A stretch of 64,000 nt of DNA from Candidatus Polarisedimenticolia bacterium (GCA_036001465.1 DASYUH010000099.1:33921-97920); one strand, 5' to 3'. Positions 44,446-53,892 are shown, numbered from the stretch's first letter. Translations and numbers: made by a program. The notes: generated from the sequence alone by a model not told the origin.

Positions 44446-44795
44446 CACCGCGTCTCACCGCGGGTCTGGAGATCGAGCCCGATGAACATCTGGGCGGAAT
44501 TCTCCAGGGTCCCGATGAATCGGCGCACCGGCGGCGGGAAGTCCTTGACGAGCGTGGGGGTCGCGATGATCTGGCCGTCACGCGCCAGGATGGGCTGTTG
44601 ATAGACGTCGATCACTTCCAGCTCGCAGCGGCCCTTGAGTTCAACGTCGCACAGGTGGCGGGCGTGCGCGAGGGCCCGGCGCGATTTTTCGGTGGCCCCC
44701 GCAACGTAGAGCTTCAGGACATACTTGCCCGTGTGCCCCGCCGCCGCAGCCCTCTCAAACGCTTTCGTCGCGATTCCAATCCTGGCTCTCTTCAT
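44442..44795 (-). CDS. kaiB: KaiB-like protein, copy 2
   Basis: The 117-residue product has an N-terminal extension of about 22 residues, then the thioredoxin-like KaiB fold. Motifs are [27 protein letters not shown] and [18 protein letters not shown] (cis-Pro region). It is diverged from the copy just upstream, and the genes overlap by four bases. In cyanobacteria KaiB binds KaiC and switches fold. Here two different KaiB proteins could compete for KaiC or serve two kinase states. Confidence 0.92.
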   Translation of the reverse strand: MKRARIGIATKAFERAAAAGHTGKYVLKLYVAGATEKSRRALAHARHLCDVELKGRCELEVIDVYQQPILARDGQIIATPTLVKDFPPPVRRFIGTLENSAQMFIGLDLQTRGETRW

Positions 44796-45148
44796 GATCC
44801 GTCACCCACGGTCACTCGGGCTGGGGGGGGGCGTAAATCCAACCCAACGAGAACGCGCTCGGTGTCGGACAGGTCGCCAATGATTTTTCGCACGGGCTCG
44901 GGCAACTTGCGCACAAGTGTGGGAATGGCCAGAATCTGGTCACCCTTGGAGAGCTGCGGCTTCTCCACGAGGTCGATCACCTGGATGCGATAGCGCCCCT
45001 TGAGGTAACCTTCGCATATCTGTTGAAGATTGGAGAAAGCCGTCAGCGACCTCGGCGTCTGGCCCGCCACGTAAAGACGAAGTTCCCAGAATTTCGATGC
45101 CGATCGCTCCGGGTCGGAACGGCGTCGTCCTGCACTTCTGAGATTCAT
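44792..45148 (-). CDS. kaiB: KaiB-like protein, copy 1
   Basis: The 118-residue product has a Ser/Arg-rich N terminus and the KaiB motifs [29 protein letters not shown] and [20 protein letters not shown]. It is closer to classical KaiB than copy 2. The ATG overlaps the kaiC stop by four bases, so translation is coupled. Length is slightly more than the usual 100 residues because of the extensions at both ends. Confidence 0.94.
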   Translation of the reverse strand: MNLRSAGRRRSDPERSASKFWELRLYVAGQTPRSLTAFSNLQQICEGYLKGRYRIQVIDLVEKPQLSKGDQILAIPTLVRKLPEPVRKIIGDLSDTERVLVGLDLRPPPARVTVGDGS

Positions 45149-46953
45149 GGCCTTTTCTCGCCTCGTTTTGAGTGCTTCCGCGCTCCGACCCTCCGCTCTG
45201 GATCCGCGTGACGCAGTCGGCCGAGCTCCGCGCGATCGGTCGCCAAGACGAGTGTTCGCGTAGCCGCCTGTCCGTTGGCACGCCGGGCATCCTGCTCCTC
45301 GGCTTCATACTCGGAACGTAACGCCGCGATTTGCCGTTCGACCGCGGTGTGCTTGCGCTCCAATGTGCGCCGGAGGCGCATGGCGTCCTGCTCGCTGGCA
45401 AGCGCTGCAGCCTTTTCCCGGGCGTTTTGCGCCGCGCGGGCCGCGCCGACCAGCATCCCGCCCGGACCGATATAGGCGTCCACCAGGTCGATGCCCTGAT
45501 GCGAAATCACGAACTCGCGGATCTGGTTCGAATGGGACATGCCGCGCGACTTCAGCACGTAGAGTCCACGATTTCGTTCGCCGTTGCTCTCGATGTTCTG
45601 CAGCAGCAGCCAGGAGTCCATCAGCGAGGAGATGGCGACCTCGCTCTGCTGCAGCGCGCTGCCTTCGTGCGTCAGGCTGGTGAAGAGCGAGGTGATCTGC
45701 TGGGCCTTCAGAAAGTCGATCAGCCGCGTCACCATCGCCCTGGTCTCGGATTCGCTGCCCGCGGCCAGCAGGCTGGTCATCGGATCGACGATGACCACGC
45801 CCGGTCGGAACGTGCTGATTTCCTTGAACATCGTCGCCAGGTGCATTTCCAGCCCGTACAGCGTGGGCCGTGCCGCGTGGAAACGCAGAATCCCGCGTTT
45901 GACCCACGGCCCGAGACGCAACCCGATGGACTGCATGTTTCGGATAATCTGGTTGGGCGACTCCTCGAAGGTGAAGAAAAGAGCGCGCTCACCGCGCCGG
46001 GTGGCGGCCTGGGCAAAGAAAGCGGCGACGCTGGTCTTGCCTGTGCCCGGCGTCCCCGAGAGCAGAATGCTGCCGCCCCGGAAAAAACCCTTCCCGTCCA
46101 GCATCGCGTCGAGCCGCGCGATGCCGCTCGATACCCGCTCGTTTGACACCGCGTGATTCAGTCCCAGCGACGTGATCGGCAGCACGCTGATCCCTTGATC
46201 TCCGATCAGGAAGGGAAACTCGTTGGTGCCGTGCAGCGAGCCGCGATACTTCACCACGCGCAAATGCCGGGTGGCGATCCTCTCGTTGACCCGGTGGTCG
46301 AGGAGGATGACGCAATCCGAGACGTATTCCTCGAGCCCCTTGCGTGTCATCCCATCGCGACCGCGCTCGGCCGTGATGATCGCCGTCACGCCTTTTTTCT
46401 TGAGCCAGTGGAACAGGCGGCGCAGCTCGGCACGCAGGATGGCTTCGTTGGGCAAGGCGGCAAACAGCCCTTCGATCGTGTCCAGAACCACGCGCTTTGC
46501 GCCGATGGAATCGATGGCGTAATCCAATCGGACGAACAACCCTTCCAGGTCGTATTCGCCGGTCTCCTGGATCTCGCTGCGCTCGACGCGGACGTGGTCG
46601 ACCACGAGCTTCTTGCGCCGCATCAGGCCGGCCAGGTCGAATCCGAGCGACGCGACGTTGGCCTCCAGCTCCGCCTGCGTCTCCTCGAAGCAAATCAGGA
46701 CGCCCGGCTCGCCGAACCGCATCGCGCCTCGCACGAGGAATTCCGCGGCCAGGAGCGTCTTGCCGCAACCGGGGCCGCCGCACACCAGCGTGGGCCGGCC
46801 GCGCGGGAAACCGCCGTCGGTGATTTCGTCCAACCCCTGGATGCCCGTCGGACATTTGGGCAGACAATCCGCAGTAGAGGCGGACCTCGGAACCTTCCTT
46901 GGCATATTGGTCTGATTGTACGCGGATCGAGACATGAAGTCCAGCTGCTTCAT
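45145..46953 (-). CDS. kaiC: KaiC-family double RecA ATPase
   Basis: The product (up to 602 residues) has two KaiC domains, each with a Walker A loop (GGPGCGKT and GTPGTGKT) and a catalytic Glu pair (CFEETQ and TFEESP). The autophosphorylation region reads [12 protein letters not shown], so Ser-Ser replaces the Ser-Thr pair (S431/T432) of the cyanobacterial clock. After it come [19 protein letters not shown] and a coiled-coil C-terminal tail of about 90 residues that is longer than and unlike the A-loop/tail of clock KaiC. The start is uncertain (46953, 46935 or 46905), none with a ribosome site. No kaiA gene is present. It may be a timer or stress-signal switch rather than a clock. Confidence 0.93.
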   Translation of the reverse strand: MKQLDFMSRSAYNQTNMPRKVPRSASTADCLPKCPTGIQGLDEITDGGFPRGRPTLVCGGPGCGKTLLAAEFLVRGAMRFGEPGVLICFEETQAELEANVASLGFDLAGLMRRKKLVVDHVRVERSEIQETGEYDLEGLFVRLDYAIDSIGAKRVVLDTIEGLFAALPNEAILRAELRRLFHWLKKKGVTAIITAERGRDGMTRKGLEEYVSDCVILLDHRVNERIATRHLRVVKYRGSLHGTNEFPFLIGDQGISVLPITSLGLNHAVSNERVSSGIARLDAMLDGKGFFRGGSILLSGTPGTGKTSVAAFFAQAATRRGERALFFTFEESPNQIIRNMQSIGLRLGPWVKRGILRFHAARPTLYGLEMHLATMFKEISTFRPGVVIVDPMTSLLAAGSESETRAMVTRLIDFLKAQQITSLFTSLTHEGSALQQSEVAISSLMDSWLLLQNIESNGERNRGLYVLKSRGMSHSNQIREFVISHQGIDLVDAYIGPGGMLVGAARAAQNAREKAAALASEQDAMRLRRTLERKHTAVERQIAALRSEYEAEEQDARRANGQAATRTLVLATDRAELGRLRHADPERRVGARKHSKRGEKRP

Positions 46954-46986
46954 CGACTTGCGAGACCAGCGCGCACGGGTGACGGA

Positions 46987-47259
46987 TCAGGAGTGATCGG
47001 AACCTCGCACGACTTCGCCGCGAGCCTGTTCGAAGGCCGCCTGGCCCGCCTTCACGGCCCTGGAGCCGGCTCTCCCGATCGCACCGGGAACGCGTTCGAT
47101 CGTCTCCCCCAGGTCGGATAGAGTTCCCTTCAGCCGCTCCCGCGTCTCGCGCCCGGTGCGGGGCGCGGTGAGCAGCGCGATCGTCGCTCCTGCCGCGGCG
47201 CCCAGCACAAACGCCCCCAGGAACGATCCCAACCCGTTTCCGTTGCTTTCAGGTGTCAT
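46987..47259 (-). CDS. YtxH-like small membrane protein
   Basis: The 90-residue product has the YtxH signature: one N-terminal membrane segment (SFLGAFVLGAAAGATIALLTAPRTGRETR) followed by an amphipathic helix (about residues 45-85). These proteins are general-stress membrane proteins. It overlaps the upstream DUF948-like gene by four bases and lies 33 bases upstream of kaiC, so the stress genes and the kai genes may share a transcript. Confidence 0.85.
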   Translation of the reverse strand: MTPESNGNGLGSFLGAFVLGAAAGATIALLTAPRTGRETRERLKGTLSDLGETIERVPGAIGRAGSRAVKAGQAAFEQARGEVVRGSDHS

Positions 47260-47666
47260 GAAGTCTCCCTAGTGTGTGATGTGTGACTGTTACGTGTCTC
47301 GCGGATAGCAGTCCTCGAGAAAAGAGCACGCACTCCCGCGATCACGGCAGGCGCGACGGCGCCGCCGACCGATGAGGCTGTTCGCAGCCACATTCCGGAG
47401 CGCGCGATCGACAGGCCCACGTTGGACGCGGTCACGAGCAGGAGCCTGAGCGTCTGCACCGGCACCTCGAGGCTCGAGCCGATTCGATCCAGCCGGTGCG
47501 CGGCCTGACCCACCTGATCGAGCGTCCTCTCGACCTGCGGGCCGGCAGTATCGAGGAACGCGCGCGCTCTCTTCAGTGTCTGGTACAACTGATAGAGAAC
47601 AGGGAGCGCGGCCCCGACGAGGAGGGCCAGCAGCGCGGTGGCCGCCAGGAGCGACGGACTGGTCAT
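47256..47666 (-). CDS. DUF948/YtxG-like membrane protein
   Basis: The ATG at 47666 overlaps the preceding stop by four bases and gives the usual N terminus MTSPSLLAATALLALLVGAALPVLYQL. The remaining part (about residues 30-137) is a helical region with a second hydrophobic stretch near residue 95. Pairing with a YtxH-type gene repeats the ytxG-ytxH order of other bacteria. The longer open frame to 47750 has no good start and an Arg-rich N terminus, so I leave it out. Confidence 0.75.
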   Translation of the reverse strand: MTSPSLLAATALLALLVGAALPVLYQLYQTLKRARAFLDTAGPQVERTLDQVGQAAHRLDRIGSSLEVPVQTLRLLLVTASNVGLSIARSGMWLRTASSVGGAVAPAVIAGVRALFSRTAIRETRNSHTSHTRETS

Positions 47667-48376
47667 GGACGGGACCCTCCGACGAGCGCCCCGGCACCCG
47701 ATACGAAGCGGCGCTCCGCGGGCTCGATCCGGACGCCATGCTCCCGCCACCCGGCGCTGGCGAGCGGGCGATAGGCTCCGAGGATCTTCAGCACGCAGAC
47801 CGTGCCGAATATCTCATAGCCCATTCGGACGACCGAGGTGAGCGAGCTGAAGTTGTTGGACTCGACATAGGAGACGAGTCCCTTGAAGCCTTTGGCCAGG
47901 TAATGATGCAGGGCCATTGTCATGCCGATCGCGTGCAGGCGCCGTCCGCGGTGGCCGGGATGGGTGAACCCCTTGTACATGTAAATGTATCGCTCACCGG
48001 GGCGCAGCACGAGCTCCGGAGGATCGATTCGCGTCGGCCCGCGGGAGTACCAGCCATAGGCTGCCAGAGTGTCGCCGGCCAGGATGCCATAGCATTCGTC
48101 ACCCTTGGCCAGCGCCTCCTCGAGGAAGCCCCTCGGGATGTCGTTGGCCGTATCCCGGCTGTATTCCATGAGCATCTTCTCGTCGAGAAACATCGGGCGG
48201 TAGGGCTCGGGACAGACTAGGAACTCGGCATGGACTCGCTCGACCGTCATGCCCTTGAGAATCTTGAACAGCACGGCCCGGTTCGCCGCTCTCAGGGCCA
48301 GATCGTGCAAGGTATGGGCGAGCCCGATCTTCGCGATGCTTCTGCCGATGCGGCGGGCAGCCGTTCCCGCGGTCAT
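47663..48376 (-). CDS. GNAT-family acetyltransferase-like protein
   Basis: The 237-residue product has a GNAT-like core: YIYMYKGFTHPGHRGRRLHAIGM (acetyl-CoA-binding loop with R-G-x-x-L) near residue 130, then YVESNNFSSLTSVVRMGYEIFGTV near residue 170. The N-terminal 45 residues are helical and basic. The substrate is unknown. It is the first gene of a minus-strand run that continues to the kai operon. Upstream lies a degenerate copy of the palindrome (48495-48509). Confidence 0.75.
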   Translation of the reverse strand: MTAGTAARRIGRSIAKIGLAHTLHDLALRAANRAVLFKILKGMTVERVHAEFLVCPEPYRPMFLDEKMLMEYSRDTANDIPRGFLEEALAKGDECYGILAGDTLAAYGWYSRGPTRIDPPELVLRPGERYIYMYKGFTHPGHRGRRLHAIGMTMALHHYLAKGFKGLVSYVESNNFSSLTSVVRMGYEIFGTVCVLKILGAYRPLASAGWREHGVRIEPAERRFVSGAGALVGGSRP

Positions 48377-48589
48377 GACCCGCTTCCCGCTCCTGGGTTC
48401 GATACGAAATCCGTCATGGAGCCATCACATCCGGGGCGTTCGGCTCGACACCTCCCGCCCAAGACACAATCGCAGATCATACGGGCTTCGAACATCAGGC
48501 CGCATCTGAATCCGGGGGTGGTAAATCCTGACAGGCGTGCCGGCGAGGCCGGAACAGGGGCGCGAAGGGTCATGGTCCCGAGGCGCCCC

Positions 48590-50695
48590 CTACTGCACGC
48601 GGAGGGGTGGATTCCTAGCCGCGACTCCCCAGGCGGAGTGCCGCAGCCAGGGGACGAGGTCCACTGCGACGATCGGGGGGCAGACGTGGAAGCCCTGCGC
48701 CGCGTCGCAGCCGAGATCCACTAGACGGCCCAGGGTCTCCTGGTCCTCCACGCCTTCGGCGACCACCCTGAGTCCCATGTTGTGCCCTCGATCGACAATC
48801 CGGCGGAGGGCGGAGTCATTCCCCTGGCCCAGATTCTCGGCGATGAACGACCTGTCGATCTTGATCTCCCGGACGGGCAGGCGTGAGAGATGCGCCAGCG
48901 ACGCGGAGCCGGTGCCGAAGTCATCGATGGCGAGACCGATCCCCATGGCGCCGAGATGCGTCGCCGTTTCGATCACCGGGGCCGCCATGATGCTGCGCTC
49001 CGGAATGTCGACCTTCAATTTGCCCGGATCGACCCTCCAGGCCTCCAGAATGCCCCTGGCCGTCGCCGGCAGATCCGGGTCCTGCAGGTTCCGTGCGGAG
49101 AGGTTCACCGCGATGTCGATATCGAGACCCGATTCCAGCCAGATCCGGCTCTGCTGCAAGGCCCGGTTGAGCACCCACCGTGTGAGGGGCTTGATGAGCT
49201 CGGTCTCCTCCGCCACGGGGATGAATTGATTCGCAGGCACCAGGCCCTGCTTCGGGTGCTGCCACCGCACGAGCGCCTCCACTCCCGTCGTCTTGCCGAT
49301 CCGGAAGTCGATCTTGGGCTGGTAGTGAAGCACCAGCTCGTCGTGCGCAATGGCGTGCCCCAGTTCGCGCGCCAGCGGCAGATGCACGGCGACCGGGCGG
49401 TCCTGCCGGGCGGCGTAGACCGCGTAGCCGCACCGGGCTCGTTTGGCGACGTACATCGCCGCATCGGCGTGCCGCATCAGAGTCGGCGCGTCCAGTCCAT
49501 CCGCGGGGTACACCGCGATACCGATGCTGGCGGCTATGCGGACAACTCGATCGTCGATCAGAAAGGGCTGCTCCAGCGCCCGGAGGATCTTCCTCGCGGT
49601 CGTCGCTCCGTCCTCTCCTCCCATGCCGATGGCGGGTACGATCGCGAACTCGTCACCTCCGAGGCGCGCCACCGTATCGGAACCCCTGAGAAGGCCTTCC
49701 AGGCGCAGGGCGATGTTCTGCAAGAGCTGGTCGCCGACGTGATGTCCGTGGGTGTCGTTCACTTCCTTGAAGCCGTCCACGTCCATGACGAGCACGGCTG
49801 CCGATTTTCTTTGGCGGCTCCCTGACAGGATGGCCTGGTGCAGCCGATCGTTCAGCAGGGTACGGTTCGGCAGGCTCGTGAGGACATCGTGAAGGGTCTG
49901 GTATTCGAGCGCCTCTGTCTGGGCCTTCTGCTCGGAGATGTCCCGCAGGATGCCGACGAAGAGCTTCTCGCCACCCAGGAGCATCCGGGTGGCGCGGAAC
50001 TCGATCGGAAAGGTGGATCCGTCCTTGCGCCGGCCCCACATCTCGCGTGATCCCGAGGTAGGGGCGGTCTCCCGCCCGGGTCGCATCCAGCCGGCGAGGT
50101 AGCTCGCGAACTCCTCCCGGTAGGGCTCCGCGATGATCAGCTTCGCCTCGCGGCCCAGGACTTCGCCCGTCTGGTAGCCAAACAGCCTCTGGGCGCCCCG
50201 GTTGAAGGATGCGATGCGGCCATGTTCGTCGGTCGCCACGACTCCGTCGAAAAAGTCATCCAGGACCGAGTGGATCTCGACCACGTCGGTCCTGTCGCGC
50301 GCCGGCCCACGCTCGCCTTCTTCGTCCATCTCGAGGACGCAGGCGAGCGACCGATCGCCGCTCCCGCCCGCAACCGATGCGCTGATCCAGCCCAGAGCCG
50401 GTCGACCGTCGGCGCGCAGGAAATGCTGCTCCAGCCGGAACTCGTCGACCTCGCCGGCCAGCAATCGGCGGGAACTCGACGCCATGAGCTCCAGGTCGTG
50501 CGGATCGGTGACGGCCGCCAGGGTGGTCCGCAGCAACTGTCTTCGAGTGTAGCCGAGCAGCGTGCAGAGCTTCGGGTTGACCTGCAGGAAGCGCCCCTCG
50601 GAGCTGATCAGCGCGAGGCCTATGGGAGCGTCGTCGTAGGCGCGCTTCCCTCCTCGGTGCCTGGAGCGCGATTTCATCCGGATCTGCTCTCCCAT
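48590..50695 (-). CDS. PAS-PAS-GGDEF-EAL protein (c-di-GMP turnover)
   Basis: The 701-residue soluble protein has two PAS domains (about residues 20-130 and 140-260). The GGDEF domain holds an intact RLGGDEFAIV site (about 355). The EAL domain keeps GVEALVRW, NLSARNL, DDFGTGSAS, IKIDRSF and AEGVED. The usual ExTE motif reads VDIPER, so the first Glu is Asp; phosphodiesterase activity may be weak. It lacks membrane segments. Its product c-di-GMP could control EPS genes or the adhesin gene that starts divergently at 50950. The start is an ATG. Confidence 0.92.
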   Translation of the reverse strand: MGEQIRMKSRSRHRGGKRAYDDAPIGLALISSEGRFLQVNPKLCTLLGYTRRQLLRTTLAAVTDPHDLELMASSSRRLLAGEVDEFRLEQHFLRADGRPALGWISASVAGGSGDRSLACVLEMDEEGERGPARDRTDVVEIHSVLDDFFDGVVATDEHGRIASFNRGAQRLFGYQTGEVLGREAKLIIAEPYREEFASYLAGWMRPGRETAPTSGSREMWGRRKDGSTFPIEFRATRMLLGGEKLFVGILRDISEQKAQTEALEYQTLHDVLTSLPNRTLLNDRLHQAILSGSRQRKSAAVLVMDVDGFKEVNDTHGHHVGDQLLQNIALRLEGLLRGSDTVARLGGDEFAIVPAIGMGGEDGATTARKILRALEQPFLIDDRVVRIAASIGIAVYPADGLDAPTLMRHADAAMYVAKRARCGYAVYAARQDRPVAVHLPLARELGHAIAHDELVLHYQPKIDFRIGKTTGVEALVRWQHPKQGLVPANQFIPVAEETELIKPLTRWVLNRALQQSRIWLESGLDIDIAVNLSARNLQDPDLPATARGILEAWRVDPGKLKVDIPERSIMAAPVIETATHLGAMGIGLAIDDFGTGSASLAHLSRLPVREIKIDRSFIAENLGQGNDSALRRIVDRGHNMGLRVVAEGVEDQETLGRLVDLGCDAAQGFHVCPPIVAVDLVPWLRHSAWGVAARNPPLRVQ

Positions 50696-50804
50696 CCATG
50701 TCCTCGTCGCGTGGACGGCCTGGCTCGCGATATTGTCGAAGGGTTATAACCAAATCGTCAGGCCCCGGCAATTCGGAGAATTCATGAATCTTTCGTCGGG
50801 GCGC

Positions 50805-50861
50805 TCCTTACAAGGCTTGGGACCCAAAACCCCAATGGCAGGTTGCTGTAAGGATCTTTTT
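50805..50861 (+). promoter_or_regulatory. Structured leader with terminator-like end, upstream of the adhesin gene
   Basis: Arms TCCTTACA (50805-50812) and TGTAAGGA (50847-50854) are perfect complements; an inner stem TTGGG/CCCAA (50817-50821, 50831-50835) and the words GGGACCCAAAACC and ATGGCAGGTTGC lie between. TTTTT follows at 50857-50861. Such a design can be an attenuator. Some words resemble the 3' part of c-di-GMP-I (GEMM) riboswitches, but the 5' half with its tetraloop is not visible, so I do not call a riboswitch. Confidence 0.35.
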
Positions 50862-50949
50862 GACAGCCCGTTCGGGGAACGTCCGAATGTTTGGCACGCA
50901 AGCCCGGCGTATAAGAGTGACTCAATCGATCCATAGAGAGGAGACGCGC

Positions 50950-51695
50950 ATGCGCAATCGTCGGAACTATCCGAGCATGATGGCCCTGGTGCTGGTCGCC
51001 TGCTTTGCCGGCTGCAACAAGAGTGATGACAACAAAATGGGGATCCCTGGCGTCATTCCGACGTCTCCTCTGAGCATTCAGTCCCCGGTATCGCTCGGAG
51101 CAATCGACGGCGCAACGATTTCGCGGTCCTGGCACATACCACGGTCACCAATACGGGCCCGACCAGCGTGACCGGGGATCTCGGCGTGTGGCCGGGAACC
51201 GCGGTCGAGGGATTCGGTCCGGGAATCGTCTCCGGGTCGATCTATGCTGGGGTTGCTCCGGCAGATGCGGCCCAGTCCAGCCTGACTTCAGCCTACAACG
51301 ACGCCGCCGGACGACCGGCCGACGCCACCGTGGCCGGTAACCTGGGCGGGCAGACCCTCGCTCCCGGCGTCTACAAGTCCACGTCCTCGCTCGCAATATC
51401 ATCGGGCAATCTCACTCTCGATGCGCTGGGCGACTCGAACGGTGTCTTTATCTTCCAGATCGCTTCCGCCCTGACCGTAGCGTCCGGTCGACAGGTGATC
51501 TTGAGCGGCGGCGCCCAGGCGGCCAACGTCTTCTGGCAGGTCGGCAGTTCGGCAACCCTTGGAACGACGGCCGATTTCGCTGGAACCATCCTGGCTCAGG
51601 CATCGATCTCGCTCAATACCGGCGCAACCCTGAACGGCCGAGCTCTGGCACGGGATGGCGCGGTGACGATGCAATCCAATTCCGTCACACCGTGA
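50950..51695 (+). pseudogene. DUF3494 ice-binding-like adhesin lipoprotein, frameshifted by one base
   Basis: An ATG at 50950 (AGAGAGGAG upstream) begins a lipoprotein signal (LVACFAGCNKS). The frame reads into SLGAIDGATISRS and stops at 51171. The next frame encodes DFAVLAHTTVTNTGPTSVTGDLGVWPG, which is the normal continuation of the DUF3494 domain, and reaches 51695 (GATLNGRALARDGAVTMQSN). One base is missing near 51111-51118; adding it gives a 249-codon gene with a complete domain. Such proteins bind ice or act as surface adhesins. The change may be a sequence error or a real inactivation. Confidence 0.82.
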
Positions 51696-51755
51696 TGGGC
51701 GTTCGACACTACGCTGCTCGTGCCGGCGGCCCCGGCGCCTCGTTGTAGGCGCATC

Positions 51756-52331
51756 ATGTCAATCCGAGGGGGGATGGCCCTCGCGGCGTGCCTGACGGCG
51801 TGCCTTGCAATGCCGGTGCGGGCCGCAGAGCGTGCCGGGGTCACACTCCCCGACCTGGCGACGGTCGAGGGGCGGACGCTCGTCCTCAACGGCATGGGGC
51901 TGCGCAGAGCGACCTGGCTCAGGGTCAAGATCTACGTCGCCGGGCTCTACCTCGAGGAGACGTCGCTGGACGCCGACGCCATCCTCCGCCCCGAGCGGAC
52001 AAAACGGGTCGTCCTGGTCTTCGTTCGCGCAGTCGGTCGCGAAGACCTGCTCGAGGCCTGGGACGAGAGTTTCAAGGAGAATGCCGGGGGAGACTTCGCA
52101 GCCCTGGAGGCTGGCATCGCCGCGTTCCACGGGCTCATGCCGACCAGGGTCGCGAAGGGCGACACCTTCGCCTTCACCTACCTGCCAGGGACTGGCGTCC
52201 TCGTCGCCGTCAAGGACGAGATCCGAGGCACGATTCCCGGGGCCGCCTTCGCCCGTTCCCTGTTCGCCACCTGGCTGGGGAAGAAAACGCCGAGCCCGGC
52301 ACTCAAGGCGGGCCTGCTCGGCCTTCGCTGA
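51756..52331 (+). CDS. Chalcone-isomerase-like secreted protein
   Basis: The ATG at 51756 gives a signal peptide (MSIRGGMALAACLTACLAMPVRAAE). The 191-residue product continues with LVLNGMGLRRATWLRVKIYVAGLYLEE, the typical start of the bacterial chalcone isomerase-like domain (PF16036), and ends GAAFARSLFATWLGKKTPSPALKAGLLG, also characteristic. Bacterial members are not known to be true chalcone isomerases; they probably bind a lipid or small molecule in the periplasm. The 3' end overlaps the convergent beta-helix gene by 29 bases. Confidence 0.85.
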   Translation: MSIRGGMALAACLTACLAMPVRAAERAGVTLPDLATVEGRTLVLNGMGLRRATWLRVKIYVAGLYLEETSLDADAILRPERTKRVVLVFVRAVGREDLLEAWDESFKENAGGDFAALEAGIAAFHGLMPTRVAKGDTFAFTYLPGTGVLVAVKDEIRGTIPGAAFARSLFATWLGKKTPSPALKAGLLGLR

Positions 52332-53892
52332 AATCGACGCCCGTGTCTTTCCCGCCGGTCGCTGCCCGCGTGTAGCGGCTCGAATTCGCCAGGCGGTAGT
52401 TGCCCCGTTCGCGGTCCATGAACCCGACCTGGTCGACCGACCTTGGGAAGAAGTTGCCGGGGGGATAAACCGAGGCGTCGCCTCCCACGATGACGTTCCG
52501 GACGAACCGAGCACCGGGGAAGAAGGCCTCGAGAGTGCTCCTGCCCGAAGCTTTCCCTGCACCCGTGACGCCGTATTCGTTCTGCATAACTATGTTGTCG
52601 CGGAAGACGAACCTGGGATGGACCGCTCCTTCCGCCGTGACGATGTTCCCGGTGTGGAGGCAGGTGTTGTGCTCGAAGGCCAGGTCCGCCACGCCGTTCA
52701 GGAGCTGGAGGAGCCGGCCGCCTCCTCCCCACCGCGGGCCGCCCACGTCGTCGAACAAGTTGTTCCTTATCGCGATACGCCGTGTGGGACCGCTCGGCGC
52801 GGCGTCATCCGTACCAAGCACGTTGACGCCCGAGGCCGTGTGCCGCACGTCGTTGTTCGTAAACGTGACGTCCTCGACCGTGGACCACGGCGCCGAGCCG
52901 TCCTGATTCCTGACGGTGAAAAGAATGGCGAACCCCGACTGCCCATGGACCCAGTTGTTCTCGAACGCGTTCCCATCGACGAGGACACGGCGCGCGTTTT
53001 TCAGCTCGAACAGGTTCTTGACGGTCCAGGCCGTCCCCGCGAAGGAGGGATCCCCCTGTTTCCACGACAGGGGCTTCCGGAAGAGGTTGCGCCTGATTTC
53101 GATGTCAGAGGGGACGAGGTCACGAATCGCCGGGTCCGCCCCTCCAAACATGAGGTTCTCCCCCGCCCCCTCGAGGGTGTTGTTGACGATCTTGAACGGA
53201 CCAGGACCGTTCCAGCCGGCGATCGCCTGCGAATCGGCTCCGACCTCCTTGAAATCCGATAGGTAGGAGTCGACGACGGCGATCTCGCGACCGTTGAGGG
53301 CGATGCCGCGCCGCGTGCCGAGCCTGGGGTCGCCGTGAAGATAGCAGCGGTCGACGACGATGTGGTGGGGCAGCGCCTCCAGTGATTTGTCGGACAGGCC
53401 GAGCTCGACCAGATTGTAGAGAAGCTGGCCTGCCTTGGGGCGAATCTCAAGGCCGATGAGGCGATAGTGGTGCGCTCCTGAATCCGCGGTGATCACGGAC
53501 TCCGTAGCCGTCTCGAGCTTGGGCATCAGAGAGGCATGAGACGGGTCGACGCGCGTCCCGGGTTTCGGGAGCCTGTCCGCGGCGCTGGTCCGGATCGTGA
53601 TCCATCCGCTCCCAGGCTTCCTGGGAAGGGTGAATGGCCCCGAGAAGACGGCCCCGGCGTCGAGGACGATCGCGTCACCGGACTGCGCCAACCCGAGAAT
53701 CCGGCGAAACTCTTCGCCGTTCCTGGCGCGATGGATGGTCCCGGTGTCGGGAATCGGCGCGGTGTCGACGAAGGCTCGCGGCAAGGCCGGCGCGGCGGGC
53801 TCGGTGGGCGGCACGGCCAGAATCGTCGCGTGTTGAAGGCAGGTGACGGCGGCTAACGCCAGGAGGAATGGACGCGTGTAGAGTTCCTCCAC
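52303..53892 (-). CDS. Secreted right-handed beta-helix protein (polysaccharide lyase-like)
   Basis: From the GTG at 53892 the product is about 529 residues with a hydrophobic signal segment (RPFLLALAAVTCLQHATILA). Repeated short strands with turns of the N-N or D-N type follow (IVVDRCYLHGD, FKIVNNTLEGAG, EIRRNLFRKP, VDGNAFENNW, TFTNNDVRHTASG, IRNNLFDDVGG). This is the pattern of parallel beta-helix lyases and of chondroitinase-B-like proteins. Catalytic residues cannot be identified by eye. A TTG at 53952 would add 20 residues without a hydrophobic start. The palindrome at 53975-53991 is just upstream. It may act on exopolysaccharide. Confidence 0.75.
   Translation of the reverse strand: MEELYTRPFLLALAAVTCLQHATILAVPPTEPAAPALPRAFVDTAPIPDTGTIHRARNGEEFRRILGLAQSGDAIVLDAGAVFSGPFTLPRKPGSGWITIRTSAADRLPKPGTRVDPSHASLMPKLETATESVITADSGAHHYRLIGLEIRPKAGQLLYNLVELGLSDKSLEALPHHIVVDRCYLHGDPRLGTRRGIALNGREIAVVDSYLSDFKEVGADSQAIAGWNGPGPFKIVNNTLEGAGENLMFGGADPAIRDLVPSDIEIRRNLFRKPLSWKQGDPSFAGTAWTVKNLFELKNARRVLVDGNAFENNWVHGQSGFAILFTVRNQDGSAPWSTVEDVTFTNNDVRHTASGVNVLGTDDAAPSGPTRRIAIRNNLFDDVGGPRWGGGGRLLQLLNGVADLAFEHNTCLHTGNIVTAEGAVHPRFVFRDNIVMQNEYGVTGAGKASGRSTLEAFFPGARFVRNVIVGGDASVYPPGNFFPRSVDQVGFMDRERGNYRLANSSRYTRAATGGKDTGVDFSEGRAGPP

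Noticed and set aside
48527..48535. CCTGACAGG, identical to one arm of the 38338 palindrome
   Set aside because: Only a half site is present; the other arm does not follow at the required spacing, so I did not list it as a site.
50893..50910. Sigma-54-like TGGCACG at the adhesin leader
   Set aside because: The -24 half looks right, but no GC doublet is found at the correct -12 distance.
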